This document shows, piece after piece, positions 13,806 through 21,193 of a DNA stretch of 64,000 nt. Made by a program: the position numbers and the translations under genes. Source of the stretch: Paractinoplanes ovalisporus (GTDB taxonomy: Bacteria > Actinomycetota > Actinomycetes > Mycobacteriales > Micromonosporaceae); contig NZ_JAENHP010000005.1 in the NCBI RefSeq assembly GCF_016834655.1, positions 310,001 to 374,000 on the forward strand, read 5' to 3'. Position 1 is the first letter of the stretch. The number at the start of each line of letters is the position of its first letter. Below the pieces are notes generated by a model that saw nothing but the letters and a program-made list of their open reading frames with translations, searched no databases and was not told where the DNA came from.

Positions 13806-13810
13806 CGTCC

Positions 13811-13842
13811 GCGGGTGGCCCGGTTCAGGCCGGGCCACCCGC
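13811..13842 (+). terminator. second strong hairpin after spo0M-like gene
   Basis: GCGGGTGGCCCGG (13811-13823) pairs perfectly with CCGGGCCACCCGC (13830-13842): a 13-bp stem with a 6-base loop. It stands directly behind the first hairpin, so the two make a tandem terminator. No T-tract follows, as is usual in GC-rich actinobacteria. Confidence 0.7.
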
Positions 13843-13985
13843 GACACCCTTCAAACGGCCCCAGCCACATCGCTCACAACACAGCCCACCAAAGTGCGTT
13901 CGCGCCACGCTCGGCCCCCGCACCGCTGATCCACGCCCGGGTCGTCTTGATTTGGACGCCGACGCGCGTCGACCGGCAGCCCTAC

Positions 13986-14150
13986 GTTGACCGCGCTCGC
14001 GTTGACCGCGCTCGCGTTGACCGTGCCCGCGTTAACCGTGCCCGCGTTAACCGTGCTCGGGTTGATCGTGCTCGGGTTGATCGTGCTCGGGTTGACCGCG
14101 CTCGTGTTGACCGCGCTCGTGTTGACCGTGCTCGCGTTGACCGCGCCGAC
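13986..14150. repeat. 15-bp tandem repeat, 11 units
   Basis: Eleven exact-length 15-bp units of GTTGACCGCGCTCGC and close variants run head to tail without gaps. They fill most of a 407-base gap (13765-14171) between the convergent spo0M-like and lysE-type genes; the rest of that gap is the two terminators plus ~140 unremarkable bases. On the minus strand the units would read as Ser-Thr-Arg-Ala-Arg repeats but no start site supports a gene. Confidence 0.95.
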
Positions 14151-14171
14151 TCCGCCGATCCCGCGTTCTGG

Positions 14172-14822
14172 TCAGCCGACGCTGGCGGTGGCCAGCTTGA
14201 TGCTGAAACCGACGAACAAGGCGCCGACACCTGCCGCTGCGCCGGCGGCCAGACGGCGGCGACGCTGGAACTGGCCGGCCAGGAACTTGCCGCCGAAGAT
14301 CAGGGCGGTCAGGTAGAGCGCGCTGAACAGCTGGACCACCGCGCCCAGGATCAGGAACGACAGGGCCGGATGGGCGTAGCCGGGCTCGACGAACTGGATG
14401 AAGAACGAGACGAAGAACAGGATCGCCTTCGGGTTGAGCAGGCTGATCACGGCCGCGCGGCGGAACGGGCTGCGCAGCTCGGCCGGCTCCTCCAGCGCGA
14501 GCGCGCCCGGCTCGCCCCGGCTGCGCCACTTGCGCCAGCCACCCCGCACGATGCCGAACCCGACCCACAACAGGTAGGCCGCGCCGGCGTACTTGATGAC
14601 CAGGAACAACGGCGGATAGGTGCGCAGCAGCGACGCCGCCCCGGCCGCCGACAGCACCATCAGCACGGCGTCGCCCAGGAAGACCCCGGCCGCGGCCTGA
14701 TAGCCCGCCCGCACCCCACGCCGGGCCCCGACCGACAGCACGAAGATCGAATTGGGCCCGGGCAGCAGGATGATCGCCAACGTGCCGACCACGTACGTCC
14801 AGAAGTCGGTGATCCCCAGCAT
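14172..14822 (-). CDS. LysE-family amino-acid exporter
   Basis: Inner-membrane translocator of the LysE/RhtB family, 216 residues, typical length, with about six hydrophobic segments. The N-terminal signature region is clear: GTLAIILLPGPNSIFVLSVGA-type, with GPNS and then GVFLGDAVLMVLSAAG, and later LLNPKAILFFVSFF. Members export basic or small neutral amino acids or homoserine lactones; the substrate cannot be told. ATG at 14822 is preceded by GGAGGG. It lies 9 bases after the PNPOx-GNAT gene on the same strand, so both are probably co-transcribed and under the divergent MocR-type regulator. Confidence 0.9.
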   Translation of the reverse strand: MLGITDFWTYVVGTLAIILLPGPNSIFVLSVGARRGVRAGYQAAAGVFLGDAVLMVLSAAGAASLLRTYPPLFLVIKYAGAAYLLWVGFGIVRGGWRKWRSRGEPGALALEEPAELRSPFRRAAVISLLNPKAILFFVSFFIQFVEPGYAHPALSFLILGAVVQLFSALYLTALIFGGKFLAGQFQRRRRLAAGAAAGVGALFVGFSIKLATASVG

Positions 14823-14831
14823 CGCGCCCTC

Positions 14832-16094
14832 CTAGGCGGCCGCGAGGGCGGTGGATCCACCCGCGGCCAACAGCTCCCGCAGACGGTGCCCGGCCCCGGG
14901 CCACTCGTCGGCGGTCATGCCGAACACTACGGTGTCGCGCCACGAACCGTCCGGCCGCTGCTTGTGCCGCCGCAGCACCCCTTCGCGAACCGCCCCCAAC
15001 CGGGCAATCGCCTGCTGGGAGCGCTCGTTGCGGATGTCGGTGTGCCAGAACACCCGCTCGGCCCCGAGGGTGTCGAAGGCATGCTCGAGCAGCAGCAGTT
15101 TGGCCTCGGTGTTGACGCCCGTGCGCCACCACGGTCGCCCGACGATCGTGTGCCCGATCGCCAGCGCCCGCCGGTCGGGATCGACGTCGTGATAGCTGGT
15201 CATCCCGATCACCCGGCCGGTCGCGGGGTCGACCTGGGCCCAGCAGATCTGGCTGCCCGACCATTGGAACCGCAGCAACCGGGCCAGATAGTCACGCATC
15301 GCCTCGGTCGTCTGGGGCGCGCGGGTGGGCAGGTGTTCCCACACCCCGTCGTCGCCGGTGGCCTCCACCAGCCCGGCGGCGTGGCCGAGGGTCAGCGGCT
15401 CGAGGCGCACATGCCGGCCGGCGAGCGGCACGGGGAAGGCCCACGGCAGGCCGGCACCGGGCAGATAAGCCGGGACGTCGGCCTCGACACCGGCGTCGGC
15501 CTCGGGCGGGCCGAACACCCGGCGTACGGGAAGAACGCCCGCCCAATGTGGCAACGCGAGGTCGTCGGGGTCGTCGATGACCCCACCGCGCCGCGCCCGG
15601 GCCGAGACCTCGACCAGGGGCAGCGCGAGCACGCTGGTCTGCGCCGCCTCCTTCGTGTCGGCTGGGCGGCTGTCGGCGGACCGGCCGGCGCCGACCTTGT
15701 CGACCAGGGCCGCCATGGCCGCCAGCTTCTCTTCGGGATCGGTGACCAGCCGGGCCCGGCCGTGCACGATCACCGAGCGGTAGTTGGCACTGTGGTGCAG
15801 GTGGGACCGGGCATAGACCAGCCCGTCGAGCAGGGTGACGCTGACCGCGACCGGCACGTCGCCGCCGCGGGCCGACAAGCCCATGCGGCCGCCGGACGAG
15901 CCGTGCAGATAGAGCGTCTCGCCGACGCGCACGTGCAGGGTCGGCAGCACCCGCGGCTCACCATCGACCGCGAAGCCAACGGTGCAGTCATACGCCTCGT
16001 CGAGAATGGCGTGCGCCAGCGCGCGGTCGTAGTGCATGCGGTCGCGGTAGCGGGTGGCAGTCGTGCGGCTCGTCCGGGGGTAGGTGTCGGACAT
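14832..16094 (-). CDS. fusion of PNPOx-like flavin-binding domain and GNAT acetyltransferase
   Basis: Two-domain protein, 420 residues. Residues ~1-225 are a pyridoxamine-5'-phosphate-oxidase-like/nitroreductase-type split-barrel domain (RDRMHYDRALAHAILDEA; YLHGSSGGRMGLSARGGDV; YRSVIVHGRARLV). Residues ~235-400 are a GNAT acyltransferase of the RimJ/RimL type (VRLEPLTLGHAAGLVEA; NTEAKLLLLEHAFDTLGAERV; NERSQQAIARLGAVREGVLRR). The first part probably binds FMN or heme, the second acetyl-CoA. Both occur as separate proteins elsewhere. ATG at 16094 has GGGAGG upstream. Divergent from a MocR-type regulator, whose relatives control B6 or related enzymes, so a link to a PLP-type vitamer or amino compound is plausible but unproven. 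Confidence 0.88.
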   Translation of the reverse strand: MSDTYPRTSRTTATRYRDRMHYDRALAHAILDEAYDCTVGFAVDGEPRVLPTLHVRVGETLYLHGSSGGRMGLSARGGDVPVAVSVTLLDGLVYARSHLHHSANYRSVIVHGRARLVTDPEEKLAAMAALVDKVGAGRSADSRPADTKEAAQTSVLALPLVEVSARARRGGVIDDPDDLALPHWAGVLPVRRVFGPPEADAGVEADVPAYLPGAGLPWAFPVPLAGRHVRLEPLTLGHAAGLVEATGDDGVWEHLPTRAPQTTEAMRDYLARLLRFQWSGSQICWAQVDPATGRVIGMTSYHDVDPDRRALAIGHTIVGRPWWRTGVNTEAKLLLLEHAFDTLGAERVFWHTDIRNERSQQAIARLGAVREGVLRRHKQRPDGSWRDTVVFGMTADEWPGAGHRLRELLAAGGSTALAAA

Positions 16095-16136
16095 TCGAGG
16101 CCTCCCTGCTTGTGTTCTGCCTTGCTTGCGTTCTGC

Positions 16137-16152
16137 TCTGTACTAGTACAGA
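16137..16152. promoter_or_regulatory. perfect 16-bp palindrome, likely operator of the MocR-type regulator
   Basis: TCTGTACTAGTACAGA is its own reverse complement. It lies 10 bases before the MocR-type start and 43 before the divergent PNPOx-GNAT start, the expected place for an autoregulatory operator. Two direct repeats with TTCTGC (CTTGTGTTCTGC and CTTGCGTTCTGC) lie next to it. Confidence 0.6.
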
Positions 16153-16161
16153 ATTCCTCGT

Positions 16162-17508
16162 GTGTCAGCACAGTATCAGGTCACGGGTGACAGCGCCGCC
16201 TCGATTTCCGCGAGCATCGAGGAGGGCGTCCGCCGTGGTGACTGGGTGTTCGGCGCGGCCCTCCCGTCGGTCCGCGTCCTCGCCGAAGACCTGCACGTCA
16301 GCCCGGCCACGGTGTCGAAGGCCTATCAGGAGCTGCGGCAACGCGGCGTGGTCGAAACCGAGGGCCGCCGCGGCACCCGCATCCGGTCGCGTCCGCCAGT
16401 GGCCGGTCCGCGGTCCGCGATGCGTCTGCCTGTGCCCGCCGATGTGCTCGACCTCTCGTCCGGCGAGCCCGACATCCGGCTGCTGCCCCCGCTCGACCGC
16501 GCGCTGCGGGCGGTCGCCGAGACCAACGGCCCGCCCCAGGGTTATGCGTCGGCCGCCGCGATGCCCGAGCTGATCGAGGCCGCCCGCCCCCGCCTGGTCG
16601 CGGGCGGCATTCCGGCCGCCGAAGCCGAGATCACCGTCACCTCCGGCACCCTCGACGCGATCGAGCGGCTGCTCACCGCCCACCTGCGGCCGGGCGACGC
16701 GGTCGCCGTGGAAGACCCGGGCTGGGCCAACCTGCTCGACCTGCTGGCCGCGCTCGGTCTGCGCCCGCTGCCGGTCACTGTCGATCAGCAGGGCCCCGAC
16801 CCGTCCGCGATGGCCGGCGCCCTCCAGGCCGGGGCCCGGGCCGCGGTCGTCACTGTCCGCGCGCAGAACCCGACCGGTGCCGCCGTCAGCGAGGCCCGGG
16901 CGGCGGCGTTGCGGGTCCTGTTCGGGGGTCATCCGGGCGTCCTGGTGATTGAGGACGACCACGCCGCCGAGCTGGCCGAACACTCGCCCCACGTCATCGG
17001 CCCGGTCACCGGCGCGTGGGCCCTCACCCGCTCGGCGTCCAAGCCGTTCGGCCCCGACCTGCGCATCGCCGTGCTGGCCGGCGACGAGGCCACCATCGCC
17101 CGGGTCGTCGGGCGCATGCGCATCGGTTCCGGCTGGGTCTCCACGGTCCTGCAGCGCATGCTCCTGCACCTCTGGCGCGACGACGAGATCACATCGGCGA
17201 TCTCCGAGGCGGCCCAGACGTACGGTCGTCGCCGGCGCGCCCTGCTCGAGGCTCTGCGTGCGAGGGGCGTCCCCGCCGAGGGCGACACGGGCATCAACGT
17301 GTGGGTGCCCGTCCCCGACGAAACGCGCACGGTCGGCCTGCTGCGCGACGCGGGTTACGCCGTGGCGCCGGGTTCGCTGTTCCGGGTGGCGACACCTCCC
17401 GGCGTACGGATATCAATCGGCCCTTTGCTTGAGGAGGAGATTCCCGCGCTGGCCGACGCGGTGGCCACGGCCGTGCGTCCACCGTCGCTCTACACGCCGA
17501 CTCGTTAG
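16162..17508 (+). CDS. MocR-type regulator (GntR HTH fused to class I aminotransferase fold)
   Basis: PLP-binding transcription regulator of the MocR/PdxR type, 448 residues. Residues ~10-75 are a GntR winged helix (SISASIEEGVRRGDWVFGAA; LPSVRVLAEDLHVSPATVSK; AYQELRQRGVVETEGRRGT). Residues ~95-440 have the fold type I aminotransferase layout: LDLSSGEPD, VTSGTLDAIERLL, NPTGA, VIEDDHAAEL, and the PLP-lysine segment TRSASKPFGPDLR. GTG start at 16162 lies just behind a perfect palindrome, leaving a very short leader. Its divergent neighbour carries a PNPOx-like domain, as in several known MocR loci. Probable activator or repressor of the divergent pair and of itself. Confidence 0.9.
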   Translation: MSAQYQVTGDSAASISASIEEGVRRGDWVFGAALPSVRVLAEDLHVSPATVSKAYQELRQRGVVETEGRRGTRIRSRPPVAGPRSAMRLPVPADVLDLSSGEPDIRLLPPLDRALRAVAETNGPPQGYASAAAMPELIEAARPRLVAGGIPAAEAEITVTSGTLDAIERLLTAHLRPGDAVAVEDPGWANLLDLLAALGLRPLPVTVDQQGPDPSAMAGALQAGARAAVVTVRAQNPTGAAVSEARAAALRVLFGGHPGVLVIEDDHAAELAEHSPHVIGPVTGAWALTRSASKPFGPDLRIAVLAGDEATIARVVGRMRIGSGWVSTVLQRMLLHLWRDDEITSAISEAAQTYGRRRRALLEALRARGVPAEGDTGINVWVPVPDETRTVGLLRDAGYAVAPGSLFRVATPPGVRISIGPLLEEEIPALADAVATAVRPPSLYTPTR

Positions 17509-17555
17509 GGGGTCCCGGATGCTTCTCGGGGCTGGTTTCGGGTAGAACCTTCTCC

Positions 17556-18218
17556 ATGCCTAGGACCGACGCGCCGGTCGGCGCACAGCAGTGGGTGCCG
17601 TCCGGGCCGCGGAGCATCGAGCAGCTCAAGTCCGCCGCGGCCGGCTGTGAGGGCTGTGAGCTGCACGCCGACGCGACCCAGACGGTCTTCGGGCGGGGAG
17701 CGGCGAACGCCCGCGTCGTGCTGGTGGGCGAGCAGCCCGGCGACGTCGAGGACCAGAAAGGCCTGCCCTTCGTCGGTCCCGCTGGCCGCCTGCTGCGCGA
17801 GGCGGTCGACGACTCCGGCCTCGACGCCGGCGACGTCTACATCACGAACGCGGTCAAGCACTTCCGGTTCGAGCGGCGCGGCACCCGGCGCATCCACCAG
17901 AATCCGGGCCCCGCCCACATCACCGCCTGCCGCCCCTGGCTGGTGGCCGAGTTCTCGCTGCTCCAGCCCGAACTGGTGATCATCCTGGGCGCCACCGCCG
18001 GGCGTGCGCTGCTGGGCCCGTCGTTCCGGGTCACCCAGCAGCGCGGCCGCCTGATGCCGTGGCCCGCCTCGGCCCAGCACCCGGAAGACTTCCCGGTCGC
18101 CGAGATCAACGCGCTCGCCACGATCCACCCGTCGGCGGTGCTGCGGGCCGACAACCGCGAGATCGCGTACGGCGGACTGGTCGACGATCTCAAGGTGGCG
18201 GCGTCGTCCCTGAAGTGA
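17556..18218 (+). CDS. udgX: UdgX, uracil-DNA-binding/glycosylase protein that crosslinks to uracil DNA
   Basis: Uracil-DNA glycosylase superfamily member of the UdgX type, 220 residues. Family 4-like cysteines are seen in GCEGCELH (~31-38) and CRPWL. Motif A is GEQPGDVED (~58-66), the UdgX form, and motif B is HPSAVLR (~191). The diagnostic insert RRIHQNPGPAH (~111-121) contains the histidine that in mycobacterial UdgX forms a covalent bond to the sugar after uracil excision. So a suicidal uracil-DNA-binding protein is expected, not an ordinary glycosylase. ATG at 17556. The 3' end overlaps the convergent TetR gene by 29 bases. Not known to be SOS-controlled; no LexA box seen. Confidence 0.93.
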   Translation: MPRTDAPVGAQQWVPSGPRSIEQLKSAAAGCEGCELHADATQTVFGRGAANARVVLVGEQPGDVEDQKGLPFVGPAGRLLREAVDDSGLDAGDVYITNAVKHFRFERRGTRRIHQNPGPAHITACRPWLVAEFSLLQPELVIILGATAGRALLGPSFRVTQQRGRLMPWPASAQHPEDFPVAEINALATIHPSAVLRADNREIAYGGLVDDLKVAASSLK

Positions 18219-18954
18219 GCAGGTCGTCCAGGCCGTCGAGGATGCGGTCCAGGCCGAAACGGAAAGAACGGTCCGAATCCCGTACGGCGTTGTACTCCTG
18301 CCCCGCCGCGGTGCCGACGCGGCCCGAGATCGGGTAGGCGTCGAGCGGCATCAGGCGCTCCAGCACCGGCGCGTTGACCTCCCACCACTCGAGGTCCGAG
18401 ATGCCGGACTGCTCGGCCACGCGCAGGGCGTTGACGTCGGCCCGCGCCGAGGCGGCGGTGAAGTCGCTGATCAGCGTGATCGTCTGATCCATCTGCAGGT
18501 CGGTGAAGCCGGCGCCCTCGATCGCGGACAGCTGCCACTCCCACCGGTCGGAGCCGTTCGGCCCGATCCACGGGCGTGGCTGTTCCACCTGGAGCAGCCA
18601 CGGATGCCGATGGAACTCGTCCCACATCTGCCGGGCCACCGCGGTCAGACGCGTACGCCAGTCACCCTCGTGCGGCGGCAGGCCGGGCTCGCCCATCACC
18701 TCGTCGACCATCAAGCCGATCAGTTCTTCGCGGCCCGGAACGTACGTGTAGATCGACATCAGCTTGAGGCCGAGCCGGTCCGCGACCTTGCGCATCGAGA
18801 ACGCCGGTAGCCCCTCCTCGTCGGCCACCTCGATCCCGGCACGGATCACCTCGTCGACGCTGAACCGCTGCTTCGGTCCCCGGGTGCCCTGCGGGGTCCC
18901 CAGCTTCCGCCGCCACAGCAGGGTCAGGGTGCGGTCGACGTCCCGATTTTCCAT
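18190..18954 (-). CDS. TetR-family repressor of the adjacent ABC exporter
   Basis: TetR/AcrR regulator, 254 residues. The N-terminal HTH is at ~28-75 (RFSVDEVIRAGIEVADEEG; FSMRKVADRLGLKLMSIYTY). The C-terminal domain resembles those of regulators that sit beside DrrA-type transporters. ATG at 18954. It is divergent from a two-gene ABC exporter with a 27-bp inverted-repeat operator in the 75-base gap, so it most likely represses that exporter and itself until a hydrophobic drug or lipid binds (inference). The 3' end runs 29 bases into udgX on the other strand. Confidence 0.9.
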   Translation of the reverse strand: MENRDVDRTLTLLWRRKLGTPQGTRGPKQRFSVDEVIRAGIEVADEEGLPAFSMRKVADRLGLKLMSIYTYVPGREELIGLMVDEVMGEPGLPPHEGDWRTRLTAVARQMWDEFHRHPWLLQVEQPRPWIGPNGSDRWEWQLSAIEGAGFTDLQMDQTITLISDFTAASARADVNALRVAEQSGISDLEWWEVNAPVLERLMPLDAYPISGRVGTAAGQEYNAVRDSDRSFRFGLDRILDGLDDLLTSGTTPPP

Positions 18955-18978
18955 GTGCGGATCTTACTTCGTGTGGTG

Positions 18979-19005
18979 TACGGTGTTCGCGCGACAAACA
19001 CCGTA
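18979..19005. promoter_or_regulatory. inverted-repeat operator between TetR gene and ABC exporter
   Basis: TACGGTGTT (18979-18987) and AACACCGTA (18997-19005) form perfect 9-bp arms with a 9-base spacer. Position between the two divergent starts (18954 and 19030) and the size fit a TetR-family operator. Confidence 0.7.
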
Positions 19006-19029
19006 AGGCATACGGAGTTAGGGGCTGCG

Positions 19030-19974
19030 ATGAATCTGGTGGCGGATGGACTGCGGAAGAAATACGGGGATGTTCAGGCGCTCGACGGCTTCGACCTGAC
19101 CGTGGCGCCCGGCGTGATCCACGGGCTCCTCGGCCCGAACGGCGCCGGCAAGACCACGGCGGTCAAGGCGCTGGCCACCCTGATCGACGTCGACGGGGGC
19201 ACGGCGAGGGTCGCGGGTTTCGACATACGGAACCAGGCCTCTCAGGTGCGGCGGCGGATCGGCCTCGTCGGGCAGAACGCGGCCGTCGACGAAATTCTCG
19301 GAGGTCGCCAGAACCTGGTCATGTTCGGCCGGCTGTACGGCCTGAGCGCAGTGGACGCCCGCAGCCGCGCCGATCGGCTGCTCGACATGTTCGGGCTGGT
19401 CGAGGCGGCCGACCGCGCGGTGTCGACCTACAGCGGAGGCATGCGCCGCCGGCTCGACATCGCCGCCGGTTTCATCCTCACCCCGGCCGTGCTCTTTCTC
19501 GACGAACCCACCACCGGGCTCGACCCACGGGCCCGCAACGAGGTCTGGGCCAGCGTCCGCGAGGTCGCCGCCGCCGGCACCACGGTGCTGCTGACCACGC
19601 AATACCTCGACGAGGCGGATCAGCTGGCCGCGCGCATCTCGGTGATGAACCACGGCCGGGTGGTCGCCGACGACACCCCGGCCGTCCTCAAGCGCCAGAT
19701 CGGCGGCGACCGGGTGACGGTGACGATCGCGGCCGGCGAGTCTCTCGACCAGGTGGCCGAGCGGCTCGGCGCCGCGATCGGCATCCCGGCCGTGCCCGAC
19801 CTCGAGGCGCACAGCCTCACGTTCGAGGTCGGCTCGGGCGTCGCCGGGCTCTCCGCCGTCGTCCGCGCCCTCGACGAGTCGGGCATCACACCGGACGACC
19901 TGGTGCTGCGCCGGCCCACCCTCGACGAGGTCTTCCTCACCCTGACCGCCGCTCCGAAGGAGACCGCGCGATGA
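19030..19974 (+). CDS. ABC exporter ATP-binding protein, DrrA type
   Basis: ATPase subunit of a drug or lipid ABC exporter, 314 residues. Walker A GPNGAGKTT (~38-46), Q-loop VGQNAAVDE, signature YSGGMRRRLDIAAG, Walker B ILTPAVLFLDEPTTGLDPR, H-region TTQYLDEADQLA. The C-terminal ~90 residues match the DrrA regulatory domain. ATG at 19030 was chosen because it follows GGAG and begins MNLVADGLRKKYGD; upstream frame extension crosses the operator. The stop overlaps ATG 19971, and the permease gene follows through a duplicated start region. Likely repressed by the divergent TetR protein. Confidence 0.93.
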   Translation: MNLVADGLRKKYGDVQALDGFDLTVAPGVIHGLLGPNGAGKTTAVKALATLIDVDGGTARVAGFDIRNQASQVRRRIGLVGQNAAVDEILGGRQNLVMFGRLYGLSAVDARSRADRLLDMFGLVEAADRAVSTYSGGMRRRLDIAAGFILTPAVLFLDEPTTGLDPRARNEVWASVREVAAAGTTVLLTTQYLDEADQLAARISVMNHGRVVADDTPAVLKRQIGGDRVTVTIAAGESLDQVAERLGAAIGIPAVPDLEAHSLTFEVGSGVAGLSAVVRALDESGITPDDLVLRRPTLDEVFLTLTAAPKETAR

Positions 19975-20060
19975 CCACGACGACGGCTGTCCGGGCAGGT
20001 AAGGAGACCCGCACGATGACCACGACGACCGCTGTCCGGGCGGGTAAGGAGGCCGCGCGA
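19971..20060 (+). repeat. 45-bp tandem duplication of a ribosome-binding/start region
   Basis: Units 19971-20015 and 20016-20060 are nearly identical, each running ATGACCACGACGAC, then GCTGTCCGGGC, then GGTAAGGAG. A third, shorter relative is the permease start itself (ATGACCGCCGTCCGTGCCGG). Length 45 keeps frame. Confidence 0.9.
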
Positions 20061-20063
20061 TGA
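19971..20063 (+). CDS. 30-residue ORF made by start-site duplication, possible leader peptide
   Basis: A short frame begins at an ATG that overlaps the ATPase stop (ATGA) and ends with a TGA that overlaps the permease ATG at 20060 (again ATGA). It encodes two copies of MTTTTAVRAGKE, each unit 45 bases with its own AAGGAG. The permease itself begins MTAVRAG, so the short ORF looks like two extra copies of the permease start region. It may couple translation of the two genes or may be debris of slippage. Confidence 0.4.
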   Translation: MTTTTAVRAGKETRTMTTTTAVRAGKEAAR

Positions 20064-20839
20064 CCGCCGTCCGTGCCGGCTGGGTTCTGACCCAGCGGAA
20101 CCTGGCCCACTGGGCCCGTCAGCCCTGGACCCCGATCTTCGGGCTGATGTTTTCGATCATGCTGCTGCTGGTCTTCGGCTTCCTCTTCGGCGGCGCGATC
20201 AGCGTGCCCGGCGGCGGCGACTACATCACCTTCCTGCTGCCCGGCATGCTGGCGCTGAGCATGATGTTCGGCGTCGAGAGCACGGCCACCGCGATGGCCG
20301 CCGACGCCCGCAAGGGCATCACCGACCGGTTCCGTTCGCTGCCCATCGGCAGTGCCTCGGTCGCCCTCGGCCGGGTCGGCGCCGACATGGCCAACTCGAC
20401 GGTCGAACTGCTCGTCCTGCTCGCCGGCGGCCTGCTGATCGGCTGGCGGATCACCTCCGACCCGGCGTCGGCGGTGCTGGCCGTCCTGCTGCTGTTGCTG
20501 TTCCGGTTCGCCATGCTCTGGATCGGCATCTTCGTCGGGCTGTCGTTCCGTGGCGAGGGCGCCACGATGGCCGTCCAGGTGCTGGTCTGGCCGATCGGTT
20601 TCCTGTCCACCGCCATCGTCTCGGCCGAGACGATGCCCGGCTGGCTGGGTGCGATCGCCGCCTGGAACCCGCTGTCGGCCACGGCGTCGGCGACCCGTGA
20701 GCTGTTCGGCAACCCGACCGGCATCACCGAGGGGCCGCTGGCGGATGCGGCGGTGTGGCTCGCCCTGGGCTGGCCGTTGCTGCTCACGGCGATCTTCCTG
20801 CCGCTGTCGGCGCGGGCCTACCGGCGGCTGCGCGGCTGA
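20060..20839 (+). CDS. ABC-2 type exporter permease, DrrB type
   Basis: Membrane subunit of the exporter, 259 residues, about six membrane segments (for example FGLMFSIMLLLVFGFLFGG; AVLAVLLLLLFRFAMLWIG; WLALGWPLLLTAIFLPLS). The ABC-2 signature region includes GGGDYITFLLPGMLALSM and FLSTAIVSAETMPGWLGAIA followed by NPLSATASATRELFGNP. ATG at 20060 has GTAAGGAGG upstream, and the ATG overlaps the stop of the short duplicated ORF. Works with the preceding DrrA-type ATPase; substrate unknown. Confidence 0.92.
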   Translation: MTAVRAGWVLTQRNLAHWARQPWTPIFGLMFSIMLLLVFGFLFGGAISVPGGGDYITFLLPGMLALSMMFGVESTATAMAADARKGITDRFRSLPIGSASVALGRVGADMANSTVELLVLLAGGLLIGWRITSDPASAVLAVLLLLLFRFAMLWIGIFVGLSFRGEGATMAVQVLVWPIGFLSTAIVSAETMPGWLGAIAAWNPLSATASATRELFGNPTGITEGPLADAAVWLALGWPLLLTAIFLPLSARAYRRLRG

Positions 20840-20883
20840 GACCGTACGCCGGGACCGGCGACGCGAATGGGTACGCTCGCGGG

Positions 20884-21084
20884 GTGCGGTTGACGGATTT
20901 CTGGGCGCGGCTGGAGGAAGCCTTCGGCGCCGCCTACGCGCGCAGCATCGCGGCGGACCATTCTTTTGCCGGTCTCGGCGACCGGACCATCAACAAAGCG
21001 ATTGCGGACGGTATCGATACGGCCACTATCTGGCGTGCAGTTGTCGCCGCGTACCCCGATCGGGTGCCTTCCCGCCTGCATTAA
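20884..21084 (+). CDS. DUF3046 small protein upstream of recA
   Basis: Conserved 66-residue protein of unknown function (DUF3046), starting MRLTDFWARLEEAFG and containing SFAGLGDRTINKAIADG and TATIWRAVVAAYPDR. Homologues sit directly before recA throughout actinobacteria, as here. GTG at 20884 was chosen because family members begin at this position. The strict linkage suggests a role tied to recA or its expression, but none is established. Confidence 0.9.
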   Translation: MRLTDFWARLEEAFGAAYARSIAADHSFAGLGDRTINKAIADGIDTATIWRAVVAAYPDRVPSRLH

Positions 21085-21092
21085 CGCGATTT

Positions 21093-21108
21093 TCGTACAC
21101 CCGTTCTG
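21093..21108. promoter_or_regulatory. LexA-like box 1 upstream of recA
   Basis: TCGTACACCCGTTCTG fits the actinobacterial LexA pattern (TCGAAC-N4-GTTCGA) with a T in the left half-site and mismatched last bases. It shares the GTAC/GTTC asymmetry with box 2, centred 32 bases downstream. Confidence 0.5.
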
Positions 21109-21124
21109 GCGTGTCACTCGATAG

Positions 21125-21140
21125 TCGTACACGTGTTCGG
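21125..21140. promoter_or_regulatory. LexA-like box 2 upstream of recA
   Basis: TCGTACACGTGTTCGG differs from the actinobacterial SOS-box consensus by one base in the left core and the last base. It lies 144 bases before the chosen recA start, upstream of the RecA-NDp-type promoter, matching the LexA-controlled promoter position in mycobacteria. Confidence 0.7.
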
Positions 21141-21193
21141 CTATTGTCCACAACGGCTTGGTCATCCACAGGCTGGAGCGGGGCGGTCGATTT

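Noticed and set aside
13982..14230. A small Ser-Thr-Arg-Ala-Arg repeat protein coded by the 15-bp array.
   Set aside because: No ribosome site, no domain outside the repeat, and the array lies between terminators and the end of the LysE-type gene.
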